A DNA stretch of 64,000 bases from Thalassobaculum sp. OXR-137 (GTDB lineage: Bacteria > Pseudomonadota > Alphaproteobacteria > Thalassobaculales > Thalassobaculaceae). The notes beneath the pieces were generated by a model. It saw nothing but the letters and a program-made list of their open reading frames with translations. It had not been told where the DNA came from and searched no databases. The position numbers and the translations under genes were made by a program. The stretch lies in contig NZ_CP139715.1 of the NCBI RefSeq assembly GCF_034377285.1, positions 3,518,001 to 3,582,000 on the forward strand. The letters run 5' to 3'. Of this stretch, positions 1 to 8,124 are shown one piece after another (positions within the stretch are counted from its first letter, which is position 1; every line of letters starts with the position of its first letter).

Positions 1-43
1 TCATTACGTTCCAGCAAAACCTTCCTTGCTGGAGACCTTCTCG

Positions 44-1750
44 ATGACCCGTTTTCTGTCGCGTCTATCCGTCGCGGCCAAGCTCACCGCGCTCGCCGGT
101 GTGACGGCGCTGGCCGTGCTCGGCCTGTCCGCCATGTCCCTCTACAACAGCTATCAGCAGCTCCGTCAGGACCGTATCGAGATGGTCAAGGCGGTGGTCG
201 ACTCAACAAAATCCTTTGCCGAAAGCGTCTATGCGAAAGCGGATGCGGGCGAGATCACCGAGGATGAGGCCTTCGCGTTGCTGCGTGGCTTCATCAGCGG
301 CGTGCGCTTCAACGGCGAGGACTACCTGTTCGCCTATTCGATGGACGGCATCGGCCTGATCCACCCGATCAATCCGGGCATCGAAGGCAAGTCGCTCATG
401 GGCGTGAAGGACAAGAACGGCACGCACATCATCAAGGAGATGATCGACAGCATCCGGGCCGATGGCGACGCGGTGGTCGAGTATTATTGGCCGAAGCCTG
501 GGGTAGACGGCGACGTGCTGAAGCTGAGCTATGCCGTAGGGTTCCCGCGCGGCGACATGTTCTTCGGCTCCGGCGCCTATGCCGACGACCTGAACGCCGC
601 CTTTATCGAGCAGGCGATCCAACTCGGTCTCGTCAGCGCCGCGGTGCTCGCCGTCGCCCTGCTGCTCACCGGCTTCACCGTGGTCGATCTGCGCCGCGCC
701 ATCGGTGGCCTCGGCCGGTCGATGACGGCGCTGGCCGGCGGCGACCTCAAGGTCGAGGTGCCGGGCACCGATCGCCGCGACGAGATCGGCGCCATGGCCC
801 GCACGGTCGAGGTGTTCCGCGAGAACGCTATCCAGAAGGACGCGGCCGAGCGCCGCCAGGCCGAAATGGAGCGGGAGGCCGTGACCAAGCGGGCGACCCT
901 GCTGGCCGAGCTGGCCGACGGACTGGACGCCAAGGTCTCCGTCATCGTTCAGGATCTGGGCAAGGGCGTGAGCGGCATGACCGGCCGGATCTCCACCCTG
1001 CGTGGGGTGACCGACAACGCACGGACCATGAGCCAGGACGTGGCGGCGGCAACCGAGCAGACCTCCGCCAACATGCAGTCGGTGGCGGCCGCTTCCGACG
1101 AGATGAGCTCCACGGCGGCCGAGATCAGCCGTCAGGTGACGATGTCGACCGAAGTGGTCGGCGAGGCCGGCGAGACCGCCTCGGCGGCGGCGGAGCAGGT
1201 GGCGCGGCTGTCGGACTCCGCCGACAAGATCGGCCAGGTCGTCGGCCTGATCACCGAGATTGCCGAGCAGACCAACCTGCTGGCCCTCAACGCCACGATC
1301 GAGGCGGCCCGGGCCGGCGATGCCGGCAAGGGTTTTGCCGTTGTCGCCTCGGAAGTGAAGAGCCTGGCGACCCAGACCGCCAAGGCCACCGAGGAGATCT
1401 CCGGCCAGATCGCCAACAACCAGGCGATGATCCGCGAGACCGTCACCGCGATCTCCCGCATCAACGAAATCATCGGCCGGGTGCGCGAGACCGCGACGTC
1501 GATCGCCAGCGCCGTCGAGGAGCAGAACGCCGCCCTCGGCGAGATCGCCGGCAGCGTCCAGCAGGTCGCCGGCGCGTCCCAGGAGGTCGGCCGGAAACTG
1601 CGCGAGGTGGCCGAGGGCTCCCGTCGCGGCGCCGAAGCGACCGAGGAGGTCTCGGCCCTGGGCGGCGAGCTCGACCGGCTGTCGTCCACCCTGCGCACCA
1701 CGGTGGAAGCGGTCGTCGGAGAAATCCGCGGGATGGCCCGCTCCGCCTGA
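44..1750 (+). CDS. Methyl-accepting chemotaxis protein with single Cache sensor
   Basis: A transmembrane chemoreceptor that passes a periplasmic ligand signal to CheA/CheW. A first membrane helix lies at residues about 12-34, then a periplasmic single Cache_2-type domain (about 35-190, with the typical [12 protein letters not shown] stretch), a second helix (about 194-216), a HAMP domain and a long methyl-accepting coiled coil. The CheA-contacting hairpin tip ([19 protein letters not shown]) starts near residue 408, which makes the family assignment secure. I chose ATG 44 because GGAG at 31-34 is well spaced for it; a TTG at 26 would add six residues. The ligand cannot be read from sequence. 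A hairpin follows the stop. Confidence 0.95.
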   Translation: MTRFLSRLSVAAKLTALAGVTALAVLGLSAMSLYNSYQQLRQDRIEMVKAVVDSTKSFAESVYAKADAGEITEDEAFALLRGFISGVRFNGEDYLFAYSMDGIGLIHPINPGIEGKSLMGVKDKNGTHIIKEMIDSIRADGDAVVEYYWPKPGVDGDVLKLSYAVGFPRGDMFFGSGAYADDLNAAFIEQAIQLGLVSAAVLAVALLLTGFTVVDLRRAIGGLGRSMTALAGGDLKVEVPGTDRRDEIGAMARTVEVFRENAIQKDAAERRQAEMEREAVTKRATLLAELADGLDAKVSVIVQDLGKGVSGMTGRISTLRGVTDNARTMSQDVAAATEQTSANMQSVAAASDEMSSTAAEISRQVTMSTEVVGEAGETASAAAEQVARLSDSADKIGQVVGLITEIAEQTNLLALNATIEAARAGDAGKGFAVVASEVKSLATQTAKATEEISGQIANNQAMIRETVTAISRINEIIGRVRETATSIASAVEEQNAALGEIAGSVQQVAGASQEVGRKLREVAEGSRRGAEATEEVSALGGELDRLSSTLRTTVEAVVGEIRGMARSA

Positions 1751-1776
1751 GGAGCCGAATAGACTAAGGATCAGGA

Positions 1777-1810
1777 CCCACCCCCGTGTCTCTCAAGGCG
1801 CGGGGGTGGG
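1777..1810. terminator. Hairpin between convergent genes, probable bidirectional terminator
   Basis: A perfect 10-bp inverted repeat (CCCACCCCCG at 1777-1786, CGGGGGTGGG at 1801-1810) with a 14-nt loop lies between the chemoreceptor stop and the stop of the oppositely oriented monooxygenase-like gene. The T tract is poor (GCATTTGTGA on the plus side), so its strength is uncertain. Confidence 0.6.
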
Positions 1811-1835
1811 CCGCATTTGTGATAGGCGACTTCCC

Positions 1836-2186
1836 CTAGGCCCCGGACGTGATGAAGGGCATGTACGGGACCAGCCTGCGGGCCGCGATGCGCGGCAGGG
1901 TCGTCTCGACGAAGGCCGCGAAATGGGTGGTCGCCTCGTGCGCCGCCCGGCCGGTCTCATCCTGATACAGCTCGAAGATGAAGAAGCTCTTCGGGTCGGT
2001 CGGCGACCGGCACGGTAGGAAGAGCTTCATACCCGGTTCCGCCATGGACGGGGCAATCAGGGCCTCCAGCGCCTGGCCGACGGCCTCCTCCTCGCCGTCC
2101 TTGGCGACGATCTCGATCGCGACCGCGCAGCCCGTCGTCAGATCGGCGAAGGTCAATGCAGCAGGCTCCATCTCAGTCTTTCCCAT
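1836..2186 (-). CDS. Antibiotic biosynthesis monooxygenase (ABM) / YgiN-like domain protein
   Basis: A small 116-residue cytoplasmic protein with a ferredoxin-like ABM fold. The order of segments (KDGEEEAVGQALEALIAPS, then GMKLFLPCRSPTDPKSFFIFE, then H-x-x-T-x-HF) matches quinol monooxygenase or heme-degrading ABM relatives. Members act as cofactor-free oxygenases on quinols or similar aromatics, but many are uncharacterised, so the substrate is open. It stands alone: its 3' end faces the chemoreceptor across a hairpin, and its 5' end is divergent from the TAXI transporter gene, with 190 bp between. Met6 (2171) is an alternative start. Confidence 0.8.
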   Translation of the reverse strand: MGKTEMEPAALTFADLTTGCAVAIEIVAKDGEEEAVGQALEALIAPSMAEPGMKLFLPCRSPTDPKSFFIFELYQDETGRAAHEATTHFAAFVETTLPRIAARRLVPYMPFITSGA

Positions 2187-2376
2187 CGGGGGCCGTCCTC
2201 TCTCTGTGAGCCAGGGACCCTACAGGGAAGGAGGCGGCATCGGTTCGGCCCGGCCCGAAGCGTTGCCAGGCGCTCGCTCCTGACAGCTTTTCGCCGCCGC
2301 ACGCCTCGTGTAGGACTTCCGATACCAATCGGTCGGCCCAGAATGCCGGTCGCCTTCGTCAGTTCGGGAGAACGCC

Positions 2377-3333
2377 ATGAAGTTCGTGAAATCGCTGGCC
2401 GTGGCCGGCCTCGTTCTCGCCGTGTCGGCCACCGCCGCCTCGGCCGAGACCCGCGTGACCTATAAATCCGCCAAGTCCAGCTCGTCCTACTACCAGATGG
2501 GCGTGCAGATCGCCGAGGCCATGAAGGCCGGGACCGACGGCGCCGTCATCGTCACCGTCGAGGAGAGCCAGGGCTCCGTCCAGAACGTGATGGAGGTCAT
2601 GGGCCGCAAGGGCAACTACGTCTTCACCACCCCGCCGGCCCTGGTCGGCCTGGCCCAGGGCGGCAAGGCGATGTTCGAGGGCAAGGGCAACCCGCGCTTC
2701 GACGAGATCCGCGCCCTGTTCCCGATCCCGTCGCTCACCATGCATTTCGTCATGCGCGCCGATGCCGGCGTGTCGAGCCTGGAGGACCTAGCCGGCAAGA
2801 CCATCCTGCTGGGTAAGGGCTCCTTCGGCGCCACCGAAGGCGAGAAGTACCTGAAGCTGTTCGGCCTGGAAGGCAAGGTGACGCTCGCCGACGTCGAGCT
2901 GTCCAACGCCGTGCCGGCGCTGAAGAACGGACAGATCGACGGCTTCGTGACCGCCGGTTCCTACCCGGCGCCGAACGTGATCGAGGCCGCTGCCGGCACC
3001 GGCGTGACCGTGCTGTCGCTGACCGACGACCAGATCGCCCAGACCAAGCGCTCCAAGCTGGTGATTCCGGCGGGCACCTATGCCGGCCAGGACAGCGACA
3101 TCGTCACCACCTCGCTGCCGGTGGTCGCCTATACCACGACCGACATGGACGACGAGACCGCCTACCAGCTCACCAAGACCTTCTGGGAGCAGAAGGAGAA
3201 GATGGGCAAGGACGCGGCCTGGTGGAACGGCGTGAACCAGGATCTGATGGCCAATATCGCCGGCAAGATCCACCCGGGTGCTGTGAAGTTCTACAAGGAG
3301 AAGGGCTTCGCGCTGACCGACGCGCAGATGTGA
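2377..3333 (+). CDS. TAXI-family TRAP transporter substrate-binding protein
   Basis: The periplasmic solute receptor of a TRAP secondary transporter. A Sec signal peptide ends at about Ala23 (ATAASA, then ETRV). The mature part has the TAXI-family hallmarks: a YYQMG start, VEESQGSVQN, and an internal SFGATEGEKYL segment. Length (318 aa) is normal. ATG 2377 has GGGAG seven bases upstream. It is followed by an intercistronic hairpin and the fused permease, the usual TAXI pairing. TAXI receptors bind small organic acids such as glutamate or dicarboxylates, but the ligand here is unknown. The downstream peptidase may process the imported compound. Confidence 0.92.
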   Translation: MKFVKSLAVAGLVLAVSATAASAETRVTYKSAKSSSSYYQMGVQIAEAMKAGTDGAVIVTVEESQGSVQNVMEVMGRKGNYVFTTPPALVGLAQGGKAMFEGKGNPRFDEIRALFPIPSLTMHFVMRADAGVSSLEDLAGKTILLGKGSFGATEGEKYLKLFGLEGKVTLADVELSNAVPALKNGQIDGFVTAGSYPAPNVIEAAAGTGVTVLSLTDDQIAQTKRSKLVIPAGTYAGQDSDIVTTSLPVVAYTTTDMDDETAYQLTKTFWEQKEKMGKDAAWWNGVNQDLMANIAGKIHPGAVKFYKEKGFALTDAQM

Positions 3334-3351
3334 TCCGTCCCTCCTGATCCG

Positions 3352-3382
3352 ACCGGCCCGAACGATCCCCGTTCGGGCCGGT
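3352..3382 (+). terminator. Intercistronic hairpin between TRAP receptor and permease genes
   Basis: A perfect 12-bp stem (ACCGGCCCGAAC at 3352-3363 and its complement at 3371-3382) with a 7-nt loop sits between receptor and permease. It is followed by TTCGTATT, a poor T run. It most likely gives partial termination or protects the receptor mRNA 3' end, so the soluble receptor exceeds the permease. Confidence 0.65.
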
Positions 3383-3401
3383 TTCGTATTCGAGACACCG
3401 T

Positions 3402-5165
3402 ATGACCCCCACCGCCCGCCTGATCTGGAGCGCCCTCGGCGCCGCCTCGATCGCGTTTCACCTCTGGCTGATCTTCTCCGGTCTGGTGCCGAACCTGGTC
3501 AGCCGGCCGCTGCACATGGCGCTGGCGCTGCCGTGGGCGATGCTGTTCGTCGCCCGCACCCGGGCGGAGCGGGTCAGCGGCGTGGTGCTGGGCGCGGCGG
3601 GGCTGGCGGCCTGCCTCTGGCTGGCGGTGAATGCCGACGCCCTGTCGGACCAGTACGGATTCCTCGACGGCGATTTCCAGTTCGCCGTCGCCGTCACGCT
3701 GCTCGTGGTGGTGCTGGAAATGGCCCGGCGGTCCATCGGCTGGCCGCTGCCGCTGGTGGCGTCCCTGGCGCTGCTCTACGGCCTGTTCGGCGAGCATATC
3801 CCCGGCGAGTTCGGCCATCCGGGCACGCCGCTGAACAGTTTCCTGGGCACGCTCACCATCGCCGAGGGCGGGTTGTGGGGCAGCCTGACCGCCGTGTCGG
3901 TGAACATCGTCGCCATCTTCGTGATCTTCGGCGCGGTGCTGAACGCCGGCGAGGCGGGGCAGGGGTTCATGAACGTGGCCGCCGCCGCGGCCGGCCGGCT
4001 GCGGGCCGGTGCCGCCAAGGTCTCGGTCATCTCGTCGGCGCTGTTCGGCTCGATCTCCGGATCGGCCTCCGCCAATGTCGCCTCCACCGGCGCGATCACC
4101 CTGCCGACCATGCTGAAGCTCGGGTATCCGCGCTCGCTGGCGGCGGCAGTGGAAGCCGTGGCGTCTTCCGGCGGGCAGATCATGCCGCCGCTGATGGGGG
4201 CGGGGGCCTTCGTGATGGTCGAGCTGACCGGCACGCCCTACACCTCGATCATGGCCGCCGCCCTGCTGCCGGCGATCCTGTATTTCGTCGCCGTCTGGGT
4301 CGGGATCGACGGCTTCTCTCTGCGGCACGATCTGCGCGGCCTGGCCGCCGACGCGCGCCCGGCGACCCGCGACGTGCTGATCACCTCGGCCTTCTTCCTG
4401 GTGCCGTTCACCGTCCTGCTCTGGGGCATGTTCGGCGCCGGCTACACGCCGCAATACGCCGCCTGCCTGGCGATCCTGGCCGGCGCGCTGCTCCTGCTGG
4501 TGGACGGCAGGCTGAGTTTCGACTGGCGCCGCACCGTCGACCGGATCGAGCAGACCTGCATGGGGGCGGGCAAGCAGATCGCCACCATCGCCTCCATCAT
4601 CCTGTGCGCGTCGATCATCATCGGCGTGCTCGGCATCACCGGGCTGGGGGTGAAGATCACCTCGCTGATCCTGTCCGGCTCCGGCGGCGCCCTGTGGCCG
4701 GCGCTGATCCTGACTGCACTCGCCTGTCTGGTCCTGGGCATGGAGGTGCCGACGACGGCTGCCTATGTGATCTGCGTCTCGGTGGCGGGACCGGCCCTGA
4801 CCGAGCTCGGCCTCACACCGCTGCAGGCGCATCTGTTCGTGTTCTGGTTCGCCCTGCTCAGCACCATCACCCCGCCGGTCTGCGGTGCGGTGTTCATCGC
4901 CGCCGGCATGGTGGAGGAGAACTGGCTGAAGGTCGCCGGCCACGCCATGGCGCTGGGCATCGGGCTGTACCTGATCCCGCTGGCGATGATCGCCAATCCG
5001 GACCTGATCGCCCTGGCGACCGACCCGGTCTGGGCGATCCTGGCGGCGGTGAAGATCGGCCTCGGCCTGACGGCGGTGTCCTTCGCGGTGATCGCCCCGC
5101 GACACTACGCGCTGCGGGCCGGGCTTATGGTGGCGGGCGCGCTGCTGCTGTTCTGGCCGCTGTAG
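3402..5165 (+). CDS. TRAP transporter fused permease, 4TM/12TM type
   Basis: The inner-membrane permease of the TAXI-TRAP system, 587 aa, with the small (DctQ-like) and large (DctM-like) parts fused, as is usual for TAXI systems. The DctM-type signatures are clear: SGSASANVASTGAITLPTM followed by SSGGQIMPPLMGAGAF in the first half, and EVPTTAAYV plus the FWFALLSTITPPV segment in the second. Hydrophobic segments run through the whole protein. It drives uptake with an ion gradient. It starts 68 bp after the receptor stop, beyond a strong hairpin, and the ribosome-binding site is weak, so lower expression than the receptor is expected. The M81 peptidase gene follows after 83 bp. Confidence 0.92.
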   Translation: MTPTARLIWSALGAASIAFHLWLIFSGLVPNLVSRPLHMALALPWAMLFVARTRAERVSGVVLGAAGLAACLWLAVNADALSDQYGFLDGDFQFAVAVTLLVVVLEMARRSIGWPLPLVASLALLYGLFGEHIPGEFGHPGTPLNSFLGTLTIAEGGLWGSLTAVSVNIVAIFVIFGAVLNAGEAGQGFMNVAAAAAGRLRAGAAKVSVISSALFGSISGSASANVASTGAITLPTMLKLGYPRSLAAAVEAVASSGGQIMPPLMGAGAFVMVELTGTPYTSIMAAALLPAILYFVAVWVGIDGFSLRHDLRGLAADARPATRDVLITSAFFLVPFTVLLWGMFGAGYTPQYAACLAILAGALLLLVDGRLSFDWRRTVDRIEQTCMGAGKQIATIASIILCASIIIGVLGITGLGVKITSLILSGSGGALWPALILTALACLVLGMEVPTTAAYVICVSVAGPALTELGLTPLQAHLFVFWFALLSTITPPVCGAVFIAAGMVEENWLKVAGHAMALGIGLYLIPLAMIANPDLIALATDPVWAILAAVKIGLGLTAVSFAVIAPRHYALRAGLMVAGALLLFWPL

Positions 5166-5248
5166 GGCGCGCTCCGCATTCGCCATCTGGCTCCCCGATC
5201 CCTGCGCACGCTAGGCTTCCCGTAACCGAACGCGCGGAGGAGGCGGCG

Positions 5249-6757
5249 ATGAAGATCCTGATGGCCATGATGCAGCACGAGACCAACACCTTCTCCACGG
5301 TGCCCACCCCGTTGAGCCGCTTCTGCCGGGGCAGCAGCACGGGATTGCCGCTGGAGGGGGCGGACGCGGTGAAGGCGTTCAAGGGCACCGGCTCGGCGCT
5401 GGGCGCCTATATCGAGCTGTGCGAGGCCGAAGGGCTCGACTTCGTGCTGGCGCTGGCCGCCGGGGCCTGGCCGAGCGGGCCGGTCGAGGATGCCGCCTAC
5501 GACTACATGACCGACAAGATCTGCGCCGCCGTCGGCGCCGAGAAGCCGGACGCGATCCTGCTGCACCTGCACGGCGCCATGGTCACCGAGAGCCTCGAGG
5601 ACGGGGAGGGGCCGCTGGTCGCCCGGGTGCGCGAGCTGGCGCCGGACACGCCCATCGGCGTCACCCTGGACATGCACACCAACATGTATCCGGCCATCGT
5701 CGAGAATGCCGACGTGGTCGCCGGCTACCAGACCTATCCGCATGTGGACATCTACGAGACCGGCCGGCGCACCGCGCTGCCGATCCTGGCCATGCTGCGC
5801 GGGGCGGCGAAGCCGACCATGGCCTGGGGCAACCGGCCGATGCTGCCCCACGTGATGCGCCAGGGCACCCACGACTTCCCGAACAAGCAGATCCAGGAAC
5901 TGGCGCAGAAGATGGAAGGCCAGGGTGCGCTCTGCGCCAGCTTCTTCACCGGCTTCCCGCACGCCGATATCCGGCTGGCCGGGGTCAGCGCGGTGGTTGT
6001 GACGGACAACGATCCGGAAGCAGCCCAGCGCATGGTCGACGAGTTGCTCGACCTCGCCTGGAAGGAGCGCCGGGCCTTCGTCTACGAGATCGAGCCGCTG
6101 GAGGAGTCGCTCAAGCGGGCGCAGGAGCTGAAGGCCGACGGGCCGATCGTGCTGCTGGACCACTACGACAACGCGGCCTCCGGCGGGTCGATGGACACAA
6201 TGGCGGTGCTGAAGGGCATCCTGGACGCGGGGCTGGAGGACGTGGCCGCCTTCGCAATCTGCGATCCGGCCGCGGTGGAGACGATGATCGCCGCCGGTAT
6301 CGGCAACGAGGTGACGGTGTCGCTCGGCGGCAAGACCGACATGCCCTCCATCGGCCGCACCGGCGAGCCGCTGGAGGTGAGCGGCCGGGTGAAGCTGATC
6401 TCCGACGGCCGGTTCCGCAATGTCGGGCCGATGAGCCGGGGCGTGATGAATTCGATGGGACCGACCGTGGTGCTCGACACCGGGAAGGTGGAGATCGTCG
6501 TCACCTCGACCCAGCAGGAGCCGAACGACACCGCCGCCTTCACCTCGCTGGGCATCGATCCCACGGCGAAGAAGTATCTGATGCTGAAGAGCCGCATCCA
6601 CTGGCGCGCCGGCTTCCGCGACCTCGCCGCCGAGACGGTGGAATGCGCCGGGGTCGGGGTCTGCACCTCGGACTATTCGATGCTGAACTTCGAGACCGTG
6701 CGACGGCCGATCTTCCCGCTGGACGAGGATTTGCAGCCGGTCTCGGTCACCCGGTGA
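5249..6757 (+). CDS. M81 family metallopeptidase (MlrC-like), first copy
   Basis: A 502-residue member of the MlrC (microcystinase C) family, zinc-dependent hydrolases usually encoded beside peptide or TRAP transporters. The start MKILMAMMQHETNTFS and the segments LHLHGAMV, TLDMHTN (Asp141, His143) and PHVDIYETG carry the conserved metal-ligand and active-site residues; MLKSRIHWRAGF near the C terminus is also typical. GGAGGAGG lies just upstream of ATG 5249. It follows the TRAP permease on the same strand, so it probably handles the imported substrate; calling it a peptidase is by family only. Its last 11 bases overlap the end of hutF, which is convergent. A second copy lies at 55061. Confidence 0.9.
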   Translation: MKILMAMMQHETNTFSTVPTPLSRFCRGSSTGLPLEGADAVKAFKGTGSALGAYIELCEAEGLDFVLALAAGAWPSGPVEDAAYDYMTDKICAAVGAEKPDAILLHLHGAMVTESLEDGEGPLVARVRELAPDTPIGVTLDMHTNMYPAIVENADVVAGYQTYPHVDIYETGRRTALPILAMLRGAAKPTMAWGNRPMLPHVMRQGTHDFPNKQIQELAQKMEGQGALCASFFTGFPHADIRLAGVSAVVVTDNDPEAAQRMVDELLDLAWKERRAFVYEIEPLEESLKRAQELKADGPIVLLDHYDNAASGGSMDTMAVLKGILDAGLEDVAAFAICDPAAVETMIAAGIGNEVTVSLGGKTDMPSIGRTGEPLEVSGRVKLISDGRFRNVGPMSRGVMNSMGPTVVLDTGKVEIVVTSTQQEPNDTAAFTSLGIDPTAKKYLMLKSRIHWRAGFRDLAAETVECAGVGVCTSDYSMLNFETVRRPIFPLDEDLQPVSVTR

Positions 6758-8114
6758 GCAGGTCGGACACTGCCCGGGCGTAGGCGGCGCGGATCTCGTC
6801 GCGCCTGGGATGCCGGCCGCCGCTGACCACGTGCCGGCCGGCCGACCAGACATCGGTGACCACCCTGTCGCCGGCGGCGAAGCAGAGACCGTCGAGCAGC
6901 TGCCCGTCGGTGAGGGTGCAGAGGGTCGGGTCCGACGTGTCGATCGCCACCAGATCCGCCAGCGCGCCCTCGCGGATCGATCCGGCGTCGCGGCCGAGCG
7001 CCGTCGCTCCGCCAGTCGCCGCCCCGAGATACAGGGTCTCGCCGACCGATCCCTCTCCTGGGACGAGCACGTTGCGGGCTCGGTCGCGCAGCCGCTGGGA
7101 GTATTCCAGCATCCGCAGTTCCTCGCCCAGCGCGATGCGGACGTTGCTGTCGGAGCCGACGCCGAAGGCCCCGCCCGCCGCCAGATAGCGCGGCCCGTCG
7201 AAAATGCCGTCGCCCAGATTGGCCTCGGTGATCGGACACAGGCCGGCCACCGCGCCGGAGCGCGCGGCACCTTCCGTCTCTTCCGGAATCATGTGGGTGG
7301 CGTGGATCAGGCACCAGCGGCTGTCGACCGGCTGGTTGTCCAGCAGCCAGGCGACCGGCCGGGACCCCAGCCAGCCTTCGATCTGGTCGATCTCCGCCGT
7401 CTGCTCGGCGATGTGGATATGCACCGGGCCGTCCGGATGGGTGGCCACCGTGGCGGCAAGCTCGTCCGGGGCCGTGGCGCGCAAGGAGTGCGGGGCGATG
7501 CCCACCACCGTATCGGCGGGCAGGGGGACGGTCGCCGCTTTCGCCGCCTCCACCAGCCGGGCATAGCGCTCCGGATCGTTGGCGAAGCGGCGCTGGCCGC
7601 CGGCCACCGGCTGCTGTCCGGCGGCGCCATAGGTGTACAGCACCGGCAGCAGGGTCAGGCCGATCCCGGTCCGGTCCGCCGCCGCCGCGATCCGGCCGCT
7701 CATTTCCGCCAGATCGGCGAAGGGCGTGCCGTCTGGCTGGTGATGCAGGTAGTGGAACTCCCCGACGCTCGCGTATCCCGCCTCCAGCATCTCCAGATAG
7801 ACCTGGGCGGCGATCACCTCGACCTGCTCCGGCGTGATGCGCTCCAGGAAGGCGTACATGAGGGTCCGCCAGGTCCAGAAACTGTCCTGGCCCGCCCGCC
7901 GCCGCTCGGTCATCCCGGCCATGGCGCGCTGGAAGGCGTGGCTGTGCAGGTTGCCCAGGGCCGGGAGCAGGGTGTCGACCCGTCGCGCCTCGGCCGCCGG
8001 CGCGCTGTCGCGGACGATCTGCGATATCCGACCGTTCTCGACGCGCAGGGTCGCGTTCGCGGCCCAGCCATGCTCCAGCCGCGCCCGGCGGGCGAAGATC
8101 TGCGTCGTCGTCAT
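6747..8114 (-). CDS. hutF: Formimidoylglutamate deiminase
   Basis: An amidohydrolase of the five-step histidine degradation pathway; it converts N-formimidoyl-glutamate to N-formyl-glutamate and ammonia in the cytoplasm. The metal site is visible as NLHSHAFQRAM, then HIHIAEQ, the later His of LIHATHM, and the Asp of GVGSDSN. Length (455 aa) is right for HutF. No hutH, hutU, hutI or hutG gene is nearby. It starts 10 bp after the phaC stop on the same strand, with no good ribosome-binding site in the gap, so co-transcription and perhaps coupling with phaC are likely. Its 3' end overlaps the M81 gene by 11 bp. Confidence 0.93.
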   Translation of the reverse strand: MTTTQIFARRARLEHGWAANATLRVENGRISQIVRDSAPAAEARRVDTLLPALGNLHSHAFQRAMAGMTERRRAGQDSFWTWRTLMYAFLERITPEQVEVIAAQVYLEMLEAGYASVGEFHYLHHQPDGTPFADLAEMSGRIAAAADRTGIGLTLLPVLYTYGAAGQQPVAGGQRRFANDPERYARLVEAAKAATVPLPADTVVGIAPHSLRATAPDELAATVATHPDGPVHIHIAEQTAEIDQIEGWLGSRPVAWLLDNQPVDSRWCLIHATHMIPEETEGAARSGAVAGLCPITEANLGDGIFDGPRYLAAGGAFGVGSDSNVRIALGEELRMLEYSQRLRDRARNVLVPGEGSVGETLYLGAATGGATALGRDAGSIREGALADLVAIDTSDPTLCTLTDGQLLDGLCFAAGDRVVTDVWSAGRHVVSGGRHPRRDEIRAAYARAVSDLLTG

Positions 8115-8124
8115 CGCGGCCGGA

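Noticed and set aside
3291-5186. Long minus-strand open frame (over 600 codons) opposite the TRAP permease
   Set aside because: Its product is rich in Arg, Gln, Gly, His and Asp with no domain pattern. It is the mirror of a well-supported membrane protein gene in GC-rich DNA. The same reasoning removes long antisense frames opposite recJ, dnaE, dxr, the AI-2E gene and others.
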